Notes under the pieces: generated by a model
The model's input: only the letters and a program-made list of their open reading frames with translations
Told to the model about the DNA's origin: nothing
Database searches by the model: none
Translations under genes and position numbers: made by a program
In this document: positions 1-9,500 of the stretch, in pieces
Position numbering within the stretch: position 1 is the first letter of the stretch
Layout: every line of letters begins with the position of its first letter
NCBI GenBank assembly: GCA_964645835.1
Contig: CAZYDG010000060.1
Coordinates: 1-64,000 of the forward strand
Origin: CAZBME01 sp964645835
GTDB taxonomy: Bacteria > Desulfobacterota > Syntrophia > Syntrophales > UBA8958
Direction: 5' to 3'
Length of the DNA stretch: 64,000 bases

Positions 1-84
1 CTCCACGACAAGAACCACGAACGAGGAAAGCGAACATCCGCCGCTCACCTCCTGCTCTTAAATGACCCTCCATTCAAGAACAGT

Positions 85-123
85 AAAAGCGGACAAGTCA
101 TTTGCTACAAAACCGGACAAGTC
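85..123. repeat. Two short direct repeats, possible insertion-sequence end
   Basis: Two near-identical 15-base copies (AAAAGCGGACAAGTC and AAAACCGGACAAGTC) lie 24 bases apart. Closely spaced repeats of this kind resemble the multiple terminal repeats of IS21-type elements, so the left edge of the window may hold the end of an insertion sequence whose body lies outside. No transposase coding can be supported in the first 85 bases. Confidence 0.35.
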
Positions 124-215
124 TATTTACTCTCGACAGCAGCTGGTTTTTGCATTGACATAAAGGCTGGACTCATCTAGGGTATGACTACATAATTATA
201 ATAAGGAGAGAATCT

Positions 216-1016
216 ATGAAAAAGACAGCTGTTTTATTGGCCATTCTGCTAGCCCTGGTGTTGGCTTTCGCCTCTCTGGCATCGGCTGGTTCCACCATCG
301 ACAAGATCAAGAAAAATAAGGAACTTGTCGTTGGTACTTCGGCATCCTATCCGCCGTTGACCTTCAAGGCCAAAGACGGCAAGGTATACGGCCTGGATAT
401 GGACCTGGCCGAGGCCATCGCTTCTGCCATGGACGTCAAGCTCCGCACGGAGGTTCTCCCTTTTGATCAGTTGATCCCGGCTCTTGAAAAGGGCAAAATC
501 GACCTGATCATCTCCTGTATGACGGTAACCCCGCAACGCAATCTTCGGGTCGCCTATGTCGGTCCCTATTTCATTTCCGGACAATCGATCCTGACAACGA
601 AAGATGCGGCGGGGAAGATCACCAGCGTCGACGATATCAATAAGGCCGACTTCACCATAGCGGTCCCCCAGGGAACGACGACGGTGCAAATTGCCAAGAA
701 ACTTTCGCCCAAGGCCAGTTTCGTCATGACCAAGTCCACGAACGAAGCCCTGGACCTTTTGCTCAAAAATAAAGTCAAGGCCATGATGGCCGACTACCCC
801 TATGTTGCCACAGTAGCCATGCAGAACAAGGATAAAGGGCTGGTGGCCAACTCCCCCTTTACCGTTGAACCTCTGGGTATTGCCGTTCGCCAGGGCGATC
901 CTTTGTTCGTGAATTTTCTGGACAATTTTCTGAACATGCTTCGCGGTGACGGATTTATAAAGGCCAGAACCCTGCGCTGGTTCAGCGATGATTCCTGGAT
1001 CTCTGATTTGCCCTGA
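216..1016 (+). CDS. Periplasmic amino-acid-type solute-binding protein (family 3)
   Basis: A 266-residue secreted protein. The N-terminus has two lysines, a long hydrophobic stretch and an ASA-type signal peptidase site near residue 24. The mature part follows the family 3 binding protein pattern: LVVGTSASYPPLTF, then GLDMDLAEAIA, then DQLIPALEKGKIDLIISCMTVT and a C-terminal half beginning near PQGTTTVQ. Such proteins capture polar amino acids for an ABC importer. No permease or ATPase gene lies beside it, so it is an orphan here, and the ligand cannot be told from sequence. The start is supported by AAGGAGAG about 7 bases upstream. A strong terminator follows. Confidence 0.88.
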   Translation: MKKTAVLLAILLALVLAFASLASAGSTIDKIKKNKELVVGTSASYPPLTFKAKDGKVYGLDMDLAEAIASAMDVKLRTEVLPFDQLIPALEKGKIDLIISCMTVTPQRNLRVAYVGPYFISGQSILTTKDAAGKITSVDDINKADFTIAVPQGTTTVQIAKKLSPKASFVMTKSTNEALDLLLKNKVKAMMADYPYVATVAMQNKDKGLVANSPFTVEPLGIAVRQGDPLFVNFLDNFLNMLRGDGFIKARTLRWFSDDSWISDLP

Positions 1017-1070
1017 TTACTGATTTAACCCGATCGCTGATTTAAACTCATCGCATAACGCATTGCAAGA

Positions 1071-1107
1071 CGGCTCCTTTTTCCATCATGAAAGGAGCCG
1101 TTTTTTG
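1071..1107 (+). terminator. Rho-independent terminator after the binding-protein gene
   Basis: The inverted arms CGGCTCCTTT and AAAGGAGCCG are separated by TTCCATCATG and followed by a run of T. This is a classical stem plus U-tract 55 bases after the stop codon. Confidence 0.9.
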
Positions 1108-1114
1108 TTTTGGT

Positions 1115-1167
1115 AAAATAGGGACACTTTCCGTATTTCCCATAAATACGGGAAGTGTCCCTATTTT
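1115..1167. repeat. Near-perfect 24-bp inverted repeat (REP-like hairpin)
   Basis: Two 24-base arms containing GGGACACTT and AAGTGTCCC are separated by 5 bases (CCCAT), with a single mismatch between arms. It sits directly after the terminator. GGGACA-type palindromes of this kind recur in deltaproteobacterial genomes and are often linked to REP-associated tyrosine transposases. That link is recollection, and no such transposase is in the window. Confidence 0.65.
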
Positions 1168-1236
1168 TACGTACCCTCTTGAATAAAAATTGTTTATTAC
1201 TATGTTACCCAGGCAGGGCATGGCCATATTTTCCTC

Positions 1237-1265
1237 TTGACAAAGGTCTTACCATTCATTATATT
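1237..1265 (+). promoter_or_regulatory. Sigma-70-type promoter of the hgcAB operon
   Basis: A consensus -35 box TTGACA (1237-1242), a 17-base spacer, then TATATT (1260-1265) as the -10 box. Transcription would start near 1272, about 53 bases before the first start codon. A palindrome covers the expected start point. Confidence 0.75.
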
Positions 1266-1267
1266 TA

Positions 1268-1284
1268 GAATAATCTGATTATTC
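1268..1284. promoter_or_regulatory. Palindromic operator candidate over the hgcAB start site
   Basis: GAATAATC-T-GATTATTC is a perfect 17-base palindrome immediately downstream of the -10 box and overlapping the predicted transcription start. A protein bound here would block initiation. The small AbrB-type protein encoded next is the obvious candidate. The A/T-rich dyad also resembles ArsR-family sites, so another regulator is possible. Confidence 0.6.
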
Positions 1285-1324
1285 AGAAATAAGTTAAATA
1301 ATAAGAACCAAAAGGAGTCAATAA

Positions 1325-1600
1325 ATGGTCAAGATAAATGAAAAGGCGTCCTGCTGTAGTGGAGAGGCAAAAACGGCAAATTGCTGTCGTGTCGAGTCTC
1401 TCATCAGTGTTGATGAGCGCGGGCAGATGGTTCTTCCCAAGGACTTGCGGGACAAGGCGAACATCAAGGCGGGCGACAAGCTGGCCGTGATCACGTGGGA
1501 AAAAGATGGTGAGGTTTGCTGCATGACACTGATCAAGGCCGATTATCTTGCAGATGGGGTCAAGGAGTTTCTCGGGCCCGTCATGAGAGATTTGGCTTGA
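1325..1600 (+). CDS. Cysteine-rich AbrB/SpoVT-type protein, first gene of hgcAB operon
   Basis: A 91-residue protein. Residues 25-70 match the swapped-hairpin AbrB/MazE/SpoVT DNA-binding fold (ISVDERGQMVLPKDLR, then KAGDKLAVITW). It carries three adjacent cysteine pairs, at residues 10-11, 20-21 and 65-66, which is unusual for this fold and suggests thiolate metal binding. It lies 25 bases before hgcA behind a shared promoter and palindrome, so an autoregulatory metal-responsive role is likely but inferred. I recall small proteins of this type being annotated as HgcAB-associated. AAGGAG 7 bases upstream sets the start. Confidence 0.82.
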   Translation: MVKINEKASCCSGEAKTANCCRVESLISVDERGQMVLPKDLRDKANIKAGDKLAVITWEKDGEVCCMTLIKADYLADGVKEFLGPVMRDLA

Positions 1601-1625
1601 AAGAGAACTTTACGGAGGAAATATC

Positions 1626-2765
1626 ATGAAAAAGTCACCGGATCCATCGGTGTTTTTGCCTATGGCGCCGACACAGTCCAGTTCTTTGCCCGATAGCGAC
1701 GTCTCGTTGAGGCCGCCGCGCACAGATCAGGCTTTTGTGACCGGTTCTGTGGAAGGGCCTGCGGGCCGGATCCCTCAAGTTTCGGCAATCCTTACAAAAG
1801 CCGACCGCTGGGGGTCTATCAAAGCCCGTTGGGGTGTCGGCCGGATGAACTATACCGTCGATCCCGGCTTATATGCCCTGGGATCGCCTGATGCCGACTC
1901 GCCCGTCCTCGTCTCGGCCAATTACAAGATGAGCTTTGACCGTCTCCGGGAAGCCCTGCCGGGACGAAATCTCTGGATCCTTGTCCTCGATACAAAAGGC
2001 ATCAACGTCTGGTGCGCCGCTGGAAAGGGGACCTTCGGAACGGAGGAACTCGTGAACCGGGTAGCAGCTGTCGGCCTGAAAGAGGTTGTAAGACATCGCG
2101 ATCTGATCCTGCCCCAGCTTGGAGCCCCCGGTGTTGCCGCCCATCTGGTTCGGAAAGGTTCGGGTTTCAAGGTTCATTATGGACCAGTCCTTGCCCGCGA
2201 CATTGCCGCTTATCTCGATGCCGGGCGCCGGGCGACAGTTGAAATGCGGCGAAAACTGTTTCCCATGAATGAGCGCGCTGTTCTAATTCCCATCGAGCTG
2301 GTAGCCACGCTGAAACCCGCCATGATGATTATCCCCGCTCTGCTGCTTATTTGCGCTTTCGGCGGCGACCGGGGATTTGCCCGGAACATCATCCATGATG
2401 GTTTCTTTTCGGTTGAGGCTTTTTTGTGCGCCATCATATCGGGTGCGGTGCTGACCCCGCTTCTCCTCCCATATATGCCGGGACGGGCCTTTGCAACAAA
2501 AGGAATTTTCGTTGGCATTGCGATGGCTGCGGCTCTTCTTTATTTTAGTGGCCTTGATCTTAGGAATTGGCGTGAAATGTCGCTTGGTGGCGCCTGGGCG
2601 ATGATGATCCCGGCCCTTTCCGCGTATCTGGCCATGAATTTTACGGGCGCCTCTACGTATACGTCCCTATCGGGGGTAAGAAAAGAAATACGTTGGGCGT
2701 TGCCTCTGGAAATCGGCGTCGGCTTATGCGGACTTGCTGTTTTGGTGGTTTCAAGATTTATATGA
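1626..2765 (+). CDS. hgcA: Mercury-methylating corrinoid protein HgcA
   Basis: A 379-residue membrane protein. The diagnostic cap-helix motif NVWCAAGKGTFGTEEL begins at residue 127. C130 corresponds to the cysteine that ligates cobalt in known HgcA. Residues up to about 215 form the cytoplasmic corrinoid-binding domain, and from about 220 to the end there are roughly five transmembrane helices, as in the family. HgcA transfers a methyl group, ultimately from methyl-tetrahydrofolate, to Hg(II). A GGAGG box 7 bases before the ATG fixes the start. The ferredoxin gene hgcB follows after 10 bases. The N-terminus (about 50 residues before the conserved region) is somewhat long and proline/serine-rich. 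Confidence 0.96.
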   Translation: MKKSPDPSVFLPMAPTQSSSLPDSDVSLRPPRTDQAFVTGSVEGPAGRIPQVSAILTKADRWGSIKARWGVGRMNYTVDPGLYALGSPDADSPVLVSANYKMSFDRLREALPGRNLWILVLDTKGINVWCAAGKGTFGTEELVNRVAAVGLKEVVRHRDLILPQLGAPGVAAHLVRKGSGFKVHYGPVLARDIAAYLDAGRRATVEMRRKLFPMNERAVLIPIELVATLKPAMMIIPALLLICAFGGDRGFARNIIHDGFFSVEAFLCAIISGAVLTPLLLPYMPGRAFATKGIFVGIAMAAALLYFSGLDLRNWREMSLGGAWAMMIPALSAYLAMNFTGASTYTSLSGVRKEIRWALPLEIGVGLCGLAVLVVSRFI

Positions 2766-2775
2766 GGAACAGACT

Positions 2776-3105
2776 ATGAATGATTTGACCTATCTTAAAG
2801 ACGTGGTTACCCTGAAGGTCACCCCGGAGAAATGTACCGGCTGCGGCACATGCCTGGACGTTTGTCCCCATAACGTCCTTTCCCTTGACAACAAGCGAAT
2901 CGGCATTTCCGACCGCGACGCCTGCATGGAATGTGGGGCCTGCAGCCGGAATTGCCCCTTTGGCGCCATATTCGTTGAGGCCGGTGTGGGATGCGCCGCG
3001 GCAGTCATCAATGGCATGCTTGGCCGGGACGATTCCTGCTGTTGCTGTACCGTCGATCCGAAAAGGCCGTCCGAGGGTAATGTCGGGAGCGGTTGTTGCG
3101 GGTGA
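2776..3105 (+). CDS. hgcB: Ferredoxin HgcB, electron donor to HgcA
   Basis: A 109-residue protein with two 4Fe-4S motifs (C20-x2-C23-x2-C26-x3-C30 and C50-x2-C53-x2-C56-x3-C60), an isolated conserved cysteine at C73, and a C-terminal cysteine pair C107-C108. HgcB is thought to reduce the corrinoid of HgcA, and its C-terminal cysteines to handle Hg(II). An additional run of four cysteines at 88-91 precedes the final pair. The frame stays open 14 codons upstream inside hgcA, but the ATG at 2776 has GAGG at a good distance and gives the usual N-terminus. No clear terminator follows. Confidence 0.95.
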   Translation: MNDLTYLKDVVTLKVTPEKCTGCGTCLDVCPHNVLSLDNKRIGISDRDACMECGACSRNCPFGAIFVEAGVGCAAAVINGMLGRDDSCCCCTVDPKRPSEGNVGSGCCG

Positions 3106-3593
3106 CATTTATGTCCTAGCAGCTTTTCATTATTTTTGTTGCCTGAGCATAACAATATCTGCTGCAAGTCAACAGTTTAAACCGTAATCCACCGCAGTCT
3201 GTTGAATACACATCCCACGTTTTCGCAGCTAACCTCACCCCGCACCCCGAGACTGTTTCGTAATCAGTGTTTCTCTAATCGATACGACTGCAGTGCAGAA
3301 CTTCAGTCCTGCAAATGCCTTGTAATTTTTGATACTTTGAATCAAAACCGCAGACCTGAAGGGCTGAACTACAGCAAGTTGAATGCAGCGAATATTTGAA
3401 TTGCGACACAGCATTCTGATCATACCTGCATCAAAGTCTGTGGGTTTTGGTGGGGGATTAGGGTTAAACACGAGGCGTTGTATAAACCTGTCCATTTTGC
3501 TATGTTGATAGACATAAAGGTTCTGTTTCACGGGAATGCCAATTATGGCGGCCCATTACGATACCCAGACGAGGATTGCCTATAGGCTCGAAG
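3106..3593. other. Gene-free stretch between hgcB and the giant kinase
   Basis: About 490 bases with no open frame resembling a known protein, no strong terminator hairpin and no recognisable promoter pair. It probably holds the 3' end of the hgcAB transcript and the control region of the downstream kinase gene. Possible decayed coding sequence cannot be excluded. Confidence 0.5.
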
Positions 3594-6500
3594 ATGCATA
3601 TATCCGGATACAAGATATTGGAGGAAATCGGGGAAAATGAGAAAGCCACCGTATACCGGGGACGCCGCGAAACTGATGGGAAAAGTGTCATTATCAAGAC
3701 CTCCGGCCAACCTGTTCTTTTTTTGAATGAATTTCGAAAAGCGTTCGAAACCTCTCAGGATTTGGATATTGACGGAGTTGTGAAGATCGAGCGCCTGGAG
3801 GAATATGAGGGTGGCATTGCCCTGATTATGGGGGATTTTGGGGGTGTTTCGCTAAAAAAGATCATTCTGGCAAAGGTCTTAGGTCTAACGGAACAGTTGC
3901 GCATCGCCGTCAAACTGGCGGACATTCTTGGCCGCATTCACGGGCGCCAGATCATCCATGGAGATATCAAACCTTCCAATATCATTGTAAATATCCGAAC
4001 CGGAGAAGTCAAGATAACGGATCTGAGCAGTTCCCGGGCTTACGGGACGGATGACCCCCTGAACACGTGCTTTATGGCGGGCACGCTTGCCTATATGTCG
4101 CCCGAGCAGACGGGCAGGATGAACAGGATGCCCGATTATCGGACGGATTTCTATTCCCTCGGCATCACTTTATATGAAATGCTGTCAGGGGAGCTGCCTT
4201 TCAGGTCCGATGATCCCATTGAGCAAATCTACTGGCATATCGCCAAGACCCCAAATTCACTCAATTTAATTAACCCGGAGATGCCTGCCGTCATCTCTGA
4301 GATCGTCGATAAGCTCCTAGCCAAGAATCCGGAAGACCGCTACCAAAGTGCCTATGGCATAAAATATGATCTGGAAAAATGCCTGACCATGCTGGAGGAA
4401 AAGGACAAGGTCGCCGCGTTCAAAATCGCAGAGAAAGATGTCTCCGAATACCTCAACATTCCACATAAAATTTATGATCGGGAAAGTGAAAAAGCGTTGC
4501 TCTGGGAGGTCTACGAACGCATAGCCGGTGGTGGTCGAAGCGAAGTCGCCCTGATGCACGGATATGCGGGAGTCGGAAAAACAGCAGTCATTATCGATAC
4601 CTATCGGCCCATCATTCATCGGGGAGCATTCTTTGTCGAGGGCAAGTATGACCGGATCAATCAAGAGATACCATACAGTGCCATTATCCAGGCCTTCAGA
4701 GGATTGATCCGGCAGCTTTTGACGGAAAGCCGGGAAAAGCTTGCGGTATGGAAGAAAGAGCTGCAGGCGGCTTTCGGTGCGAACGGCCAGATTATCCTCG
4801 ATGTCATCCCCGAAGTGGCGCTGATTGTCGGTCCTCAGCCCGCCATTCCCGCTTTGGGTCCGACAGAGGCCAAGAATGTCTTTGATATGGTTTTTCAGTC
4901 TTTCTTCAAGGTGTTTACCCGGCATGAACATCCGCTGGTTATGTTTCTTGACGACCTCCAGAATGCCGATCTGGCCTCTCTCAAGTTGATGGAAACGATT
5001 ATAACGGACGAAGGCAGCCGGTATTTCCTCCTGGTCGGCGCCTACCGGGAGGAGGAAGTCGGGAAGGACCATCCCCTGTTTTCAGCATTGGCTGATATTG
5101 AGAAGGCCAATGTCCCCACGACGGCTTGTTTCGTAGGATCTATTGGAGATGAAGAGATCGGGGCGATGATGTCTGATATGTTCTCCTGCATTAAAGAGAA
5201 ACTCATGCCTCTGGCGGCGCTCGTTATGAAAAAAACCGGAGGGAACGCCTTCTTCGTCAATGAATTCATCACGAAGATTTACCGGGAAAAACTGCTGAGA
5301 TTCAATGCGGAAAAGGGCGCCTGGGAGTGGGATATGGAAGGGATCGATCGATTGGGTGTAACGGAAAATGTGATCGATTTGCTCATCGACAGGCTAAAAA
5401 ATGTTCCTGAAGAGGTTCGTCGTGTGCTTAGCCTGGCATCCTGCATCGGAAGCGCCTTTCGTCTGTCCCTGCTTACGGAAATCAGAAAACTTCCCTTCGA
5501 AGAAACAATCAAGCCTCTGATGGCAGCCGTCCATGAAGGTTTTTTGCTTCCGGTGAGAGAAATCCATTGTTTAGAGGGGAAGCAGGACGAAACGGACGTC
5601 TTCCGGTTTCTTCATGATCGGATTCAGGAGGCCTCTCATTCCTTCCTTTCGCCCCAGGATGTGCGGGATGTCCATCTAACTATCGGCCGTGCCGTCATGA
5701 AGGGCCTGTCTGCCGAAGACCTGGATGAGAAAGTCTTCGAGATATTAACCCATTTGGGAAAAGGCATTGACGGCATAACAACAGATGAAGAAAAACTTAT
5801 GGTGGCTTCTCTCGGTGTTAGGGCCGGCAGAAAGGCAAAAGCGGCGACAGCCTATGCGCAAGCATGCAGTTTCCTGTCCATCGGTATGGGAATCATGCCC
5901 GCGAATGCCTGGGAAGATCATTATGCGTTAATGTTCAGCCTGTACCGGGAAATGTCCGAGTGCGAGTATCTGTCTGGGAATCAGGATCGTTCGGAACAAC
6001 GGTTCAGACTATTGAAGCAAATGGCAAGGACGGATGTCGATCAAGGCGAACTCAGCGCGGCTCAAATCGCTTTATATTCAAACGCCGGACGATTTGCGGA
6101 CGCCCAGGACATCGGGATCTATGCCTTAAAACTGTTTGAATTGGACATTGACGTCCGTCCTGATCAATTGCCCATCCAGATTGGGGCCGAGTTGAAAGAT
6201 GTGCAGGCGAATATGGGCGACCGGAAGATAGAGGACCTGATCCATTTGCCTCCCCTGAAAGATCCACGAGAGAATATCAAGATGAAGATCCTCAGGGAAT
6301 TGACCGTGCCCGCATATTTTTCCAACCCGCCCCTGTTTGCTCTGATTGGACTGAAGATGGTGAATTCCTCTCTGATCTATGGGAACTCTCCCGAATCGTC
6401 CTATGGATATATTATTTATGGGATTTTTTTGTGTGCGAGACTGAATCGGTATGAGCAGGGTTATCGCTTTGGTGAACTCGCGGTCGGACTGAATGAAAAA

Positions 6501-9500
6501 ATCGGAAACGGCACGTTGGATGCAAAAGTCATCTTTGGTTTTTCTTGTTTTATCAACCATTGGAAAAGAATTGGGGAAACGAGCCTTCCCCTTCTGGAGA
6601 AGGCATATTTGCGCGGGAGGGAATACGGTGATTTCAATTTCAGCAGCTTTGCTTTCAGCATCCTGATATCGTACAAGCTGTATTGGGGGAGGACAATCCT
6701 TTCCGGCCTTCTTGCCGAATGTGAAGCAAACATTGCCTACCTTGCGAAAGTCAGGAACTATTCCTGGTATGAGCGGCAGCAGCTTACAAAGCATGTCATC
6801 CTTGCCCTGCAGGGATTGACCGATGGCCCTGGTTCGTTCAGTACAAAAGACTTCAGCGAAATTGAGTGCTTGAGTAGATTAATTCAAATGAAGAATTTTT
6901 CTGCCGTGGCCTACTACCACATCAACAAAGCGAAGGTCTTGTTCACCTTCGAGATGTACCGGGAGGCCCTGGCCGAGACGGACGAGACGGAAAAACTCAT
7001 CGTCTTCCAGTCCAGCACCCTTGTCATAGTGGAACATTACCTGTACCAATCCCTGGTTCTTACTTCCCTGTATTCGTCGGCTGATGGGGAGACGAAGAAG
7101 AAGTATCTGGACATCCTCGAACGAAACAAAAAACTGTTTACCCTGTGGGAGAATAATTGCGCCCAAAATTATGAATGCGCACACCTCCTCCTCCGCGCCG
7201 AGATGGAACGTATTTCAGGCCGTGACCTTGACGCCATGGAACTCTATGACCAGGCCATAGATAGTGCTCTGCTCAATAATCAACCCATCATTGCCGCTCA
7301 CGCCAATGAGTTGGCTGCCAAATTTTATTTGGCGAAGGGCAGGGAGAAAGTGGCTGCCGTCTATCTAGCTGAGTCCGTGGATGGTTACAAGAAATGGGGC
7401 GCGGAAAAGAAAGTCAGGGATCTGACGGAGAAACACACACGTATCCTCAATCATCTACGGATGAAAATATCCTCTTTGAGGGCAGGTAAAGCGCATCCTC
7501 AGGAAACAGGGTCTTTCGGCGCCACGACAACGTCGGTTACCAATATGGTCGATCTTATGAGCATCATCAAGTCGTCCCAGGCCATTTCCGGAGAGATCCA
7601 TTTCAATCGGCTGGTTGAAAAGCTGATGAAAATTCTGATCGAGAACGCCGGCGCCCAGAGAGGCCATCTTGTGATCGAACACGGGGTAACCGTTTGCGTT
7701 TCTGCCCAATGCGGTGGCGAGGCGGGGATTGCCGTAACCACGATGCCATTTTGCTTTGATGAGTCCGCTCAGGATTATCCCTGTTCAGTGATCCAATACG
7801 TAAAGCGGACGGAAGAACAGATTGTCATAAATGACGCCGCTGAGGGTGGCCTGTTTGCCACTGATCCATATATCGTCAAGTTCCGGCCGAAATCCATTCT
7901 GTGCATGCCTATTGTCGAGCAAACGAAAACGGTAGGCATTCTATATCTTGAAAACCAGGTTCTGAGAGACGCATTTACACCTGAACGAATCGAAGTCCTG
8001 GAACTTCTGTCTTCCCAGGCGGCCATTTCCATCAAGAATTCCCTGTATTACGAGGAGATCAATCGCACCAAGGAAGAACTTCAGGAGAGCAAGGAAAAAC
8101 TCCAGAACAGTCTTGAGGAATACCAAAATCTCTTTGAAAACGTTCAGGATTTCTTTTACCGAACGGACATGGATGGTAACCTTGTCCTGGTTTCCCCGTC
8201 GATTAACAAAATTCTGGGATATTCGATGGAGGAAGCCCTGGGCGACAACCTCTTGACTATATATCGTTATCCCGAAGAACGCGGAAGTCTGGAAACTCAA
8301 ATCAAAAAAACGGGATACATCGAAAACTTCGAGACCGAGCTCAGGAAAAAAGACGGGACCTATCTATGGGTTTCCGCCAACTCTCATTACTATAAGGATA
8401 AAAACGGGAATATACTTGGGATAGAGGGGATGGTCCGGGATATTACGAAGCGCAAACAGGCGGAGGAGATGCTTCTGGATGAGAAGGAACGGCTGTCCGT
8501 CATGTTGAAGAGTATCGGCGACGGTGTGATCGCCACAAATACCGATGGAGAGGTCATCCTGATCAACAAAGCGGCAGAGGAACTGACGGGATGGACACAA
8601 AAAGAGGCCTGCGGCCGTGATCTCCGCGAGGTTTTTTCCATTATCGATGAAATTTCACGGGAACGATATCCGAATCCCCTGGAGACGGCAATGACCGGCA
8701 GTATTAAAACGCTTGCGGGCAGGATCCTTTTAATAAGCAGGGATGGGACGGAAAAGTTGATTAGCGACAGCGCCGCGCCCATTCGAGACAAGGATAGCAG
8801 GATCGTGGGCGCCATCATAGTGTTTCGTGATATCACCGAAAAGCGGAAGCTGGAAATGGAGATTTTAAAGAACCAGAAACTGGAATCCATTGGGCTTTTT
8901 GCCGGAGGAATCGCACATGATTTCAATAATATCCTGACCGGGATTATGGGAAATATCTCTTTGGCCAGGATGTATGTCAACCCCGAAGACAAGGTTGCCG
9001 CCAAACTCAATGAGGCGGAAAAGGCGTCCTTGAGGGCCAAGGATTTGACGCAACAGTTGCTGACCTTTTCCAAGGGGGGAAGTCCCGTCAAGAAAACGGC
9101 ATCCATTACGGACTTGCTCAGGGAATCGGCAAAATTCATCTTAAGCGGTTCCAATGTCAAAAGCGAATTTTCACTGCCGGAATCGATCTGGCCGGTGGAA
9201 GTGGACGAAGGACAAATCAACCAGGTGATTAACAATCTGGTACTCAACGCCATCCAGTCCATGCCCAACGGCGGGACCATTTCCATTGCCGCGAGTAATG
9301 TCCGGATTGAGCCCGAGTCGCCTTTGCCGCTGCCGGGTGGACGGTATGTCAAAATTACTATTCGTGATGAGGGGGAAGGCATTCCCCAGGAAAGCCTTCA
9401 TAAGATCTTCGATCCATTTTTTACAACCAAACCCAATGGTAACGGCTTGGGCCTGGCAACTACCTACTCGATCATCAGAAAGCATGATGGCCATATCGAA

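Noticed and set aside
3235..3531. 98-codon minus-strand frame after hgcB
   Set aside because: No family resemblance and no ribosome site.
8390..9382. Long minus-strand open frame opposite the giant kinase gene
   Set aside because: Low-complexity serine/leucine-rich translation with no family match, entirely inside the well-supported kinase gene.
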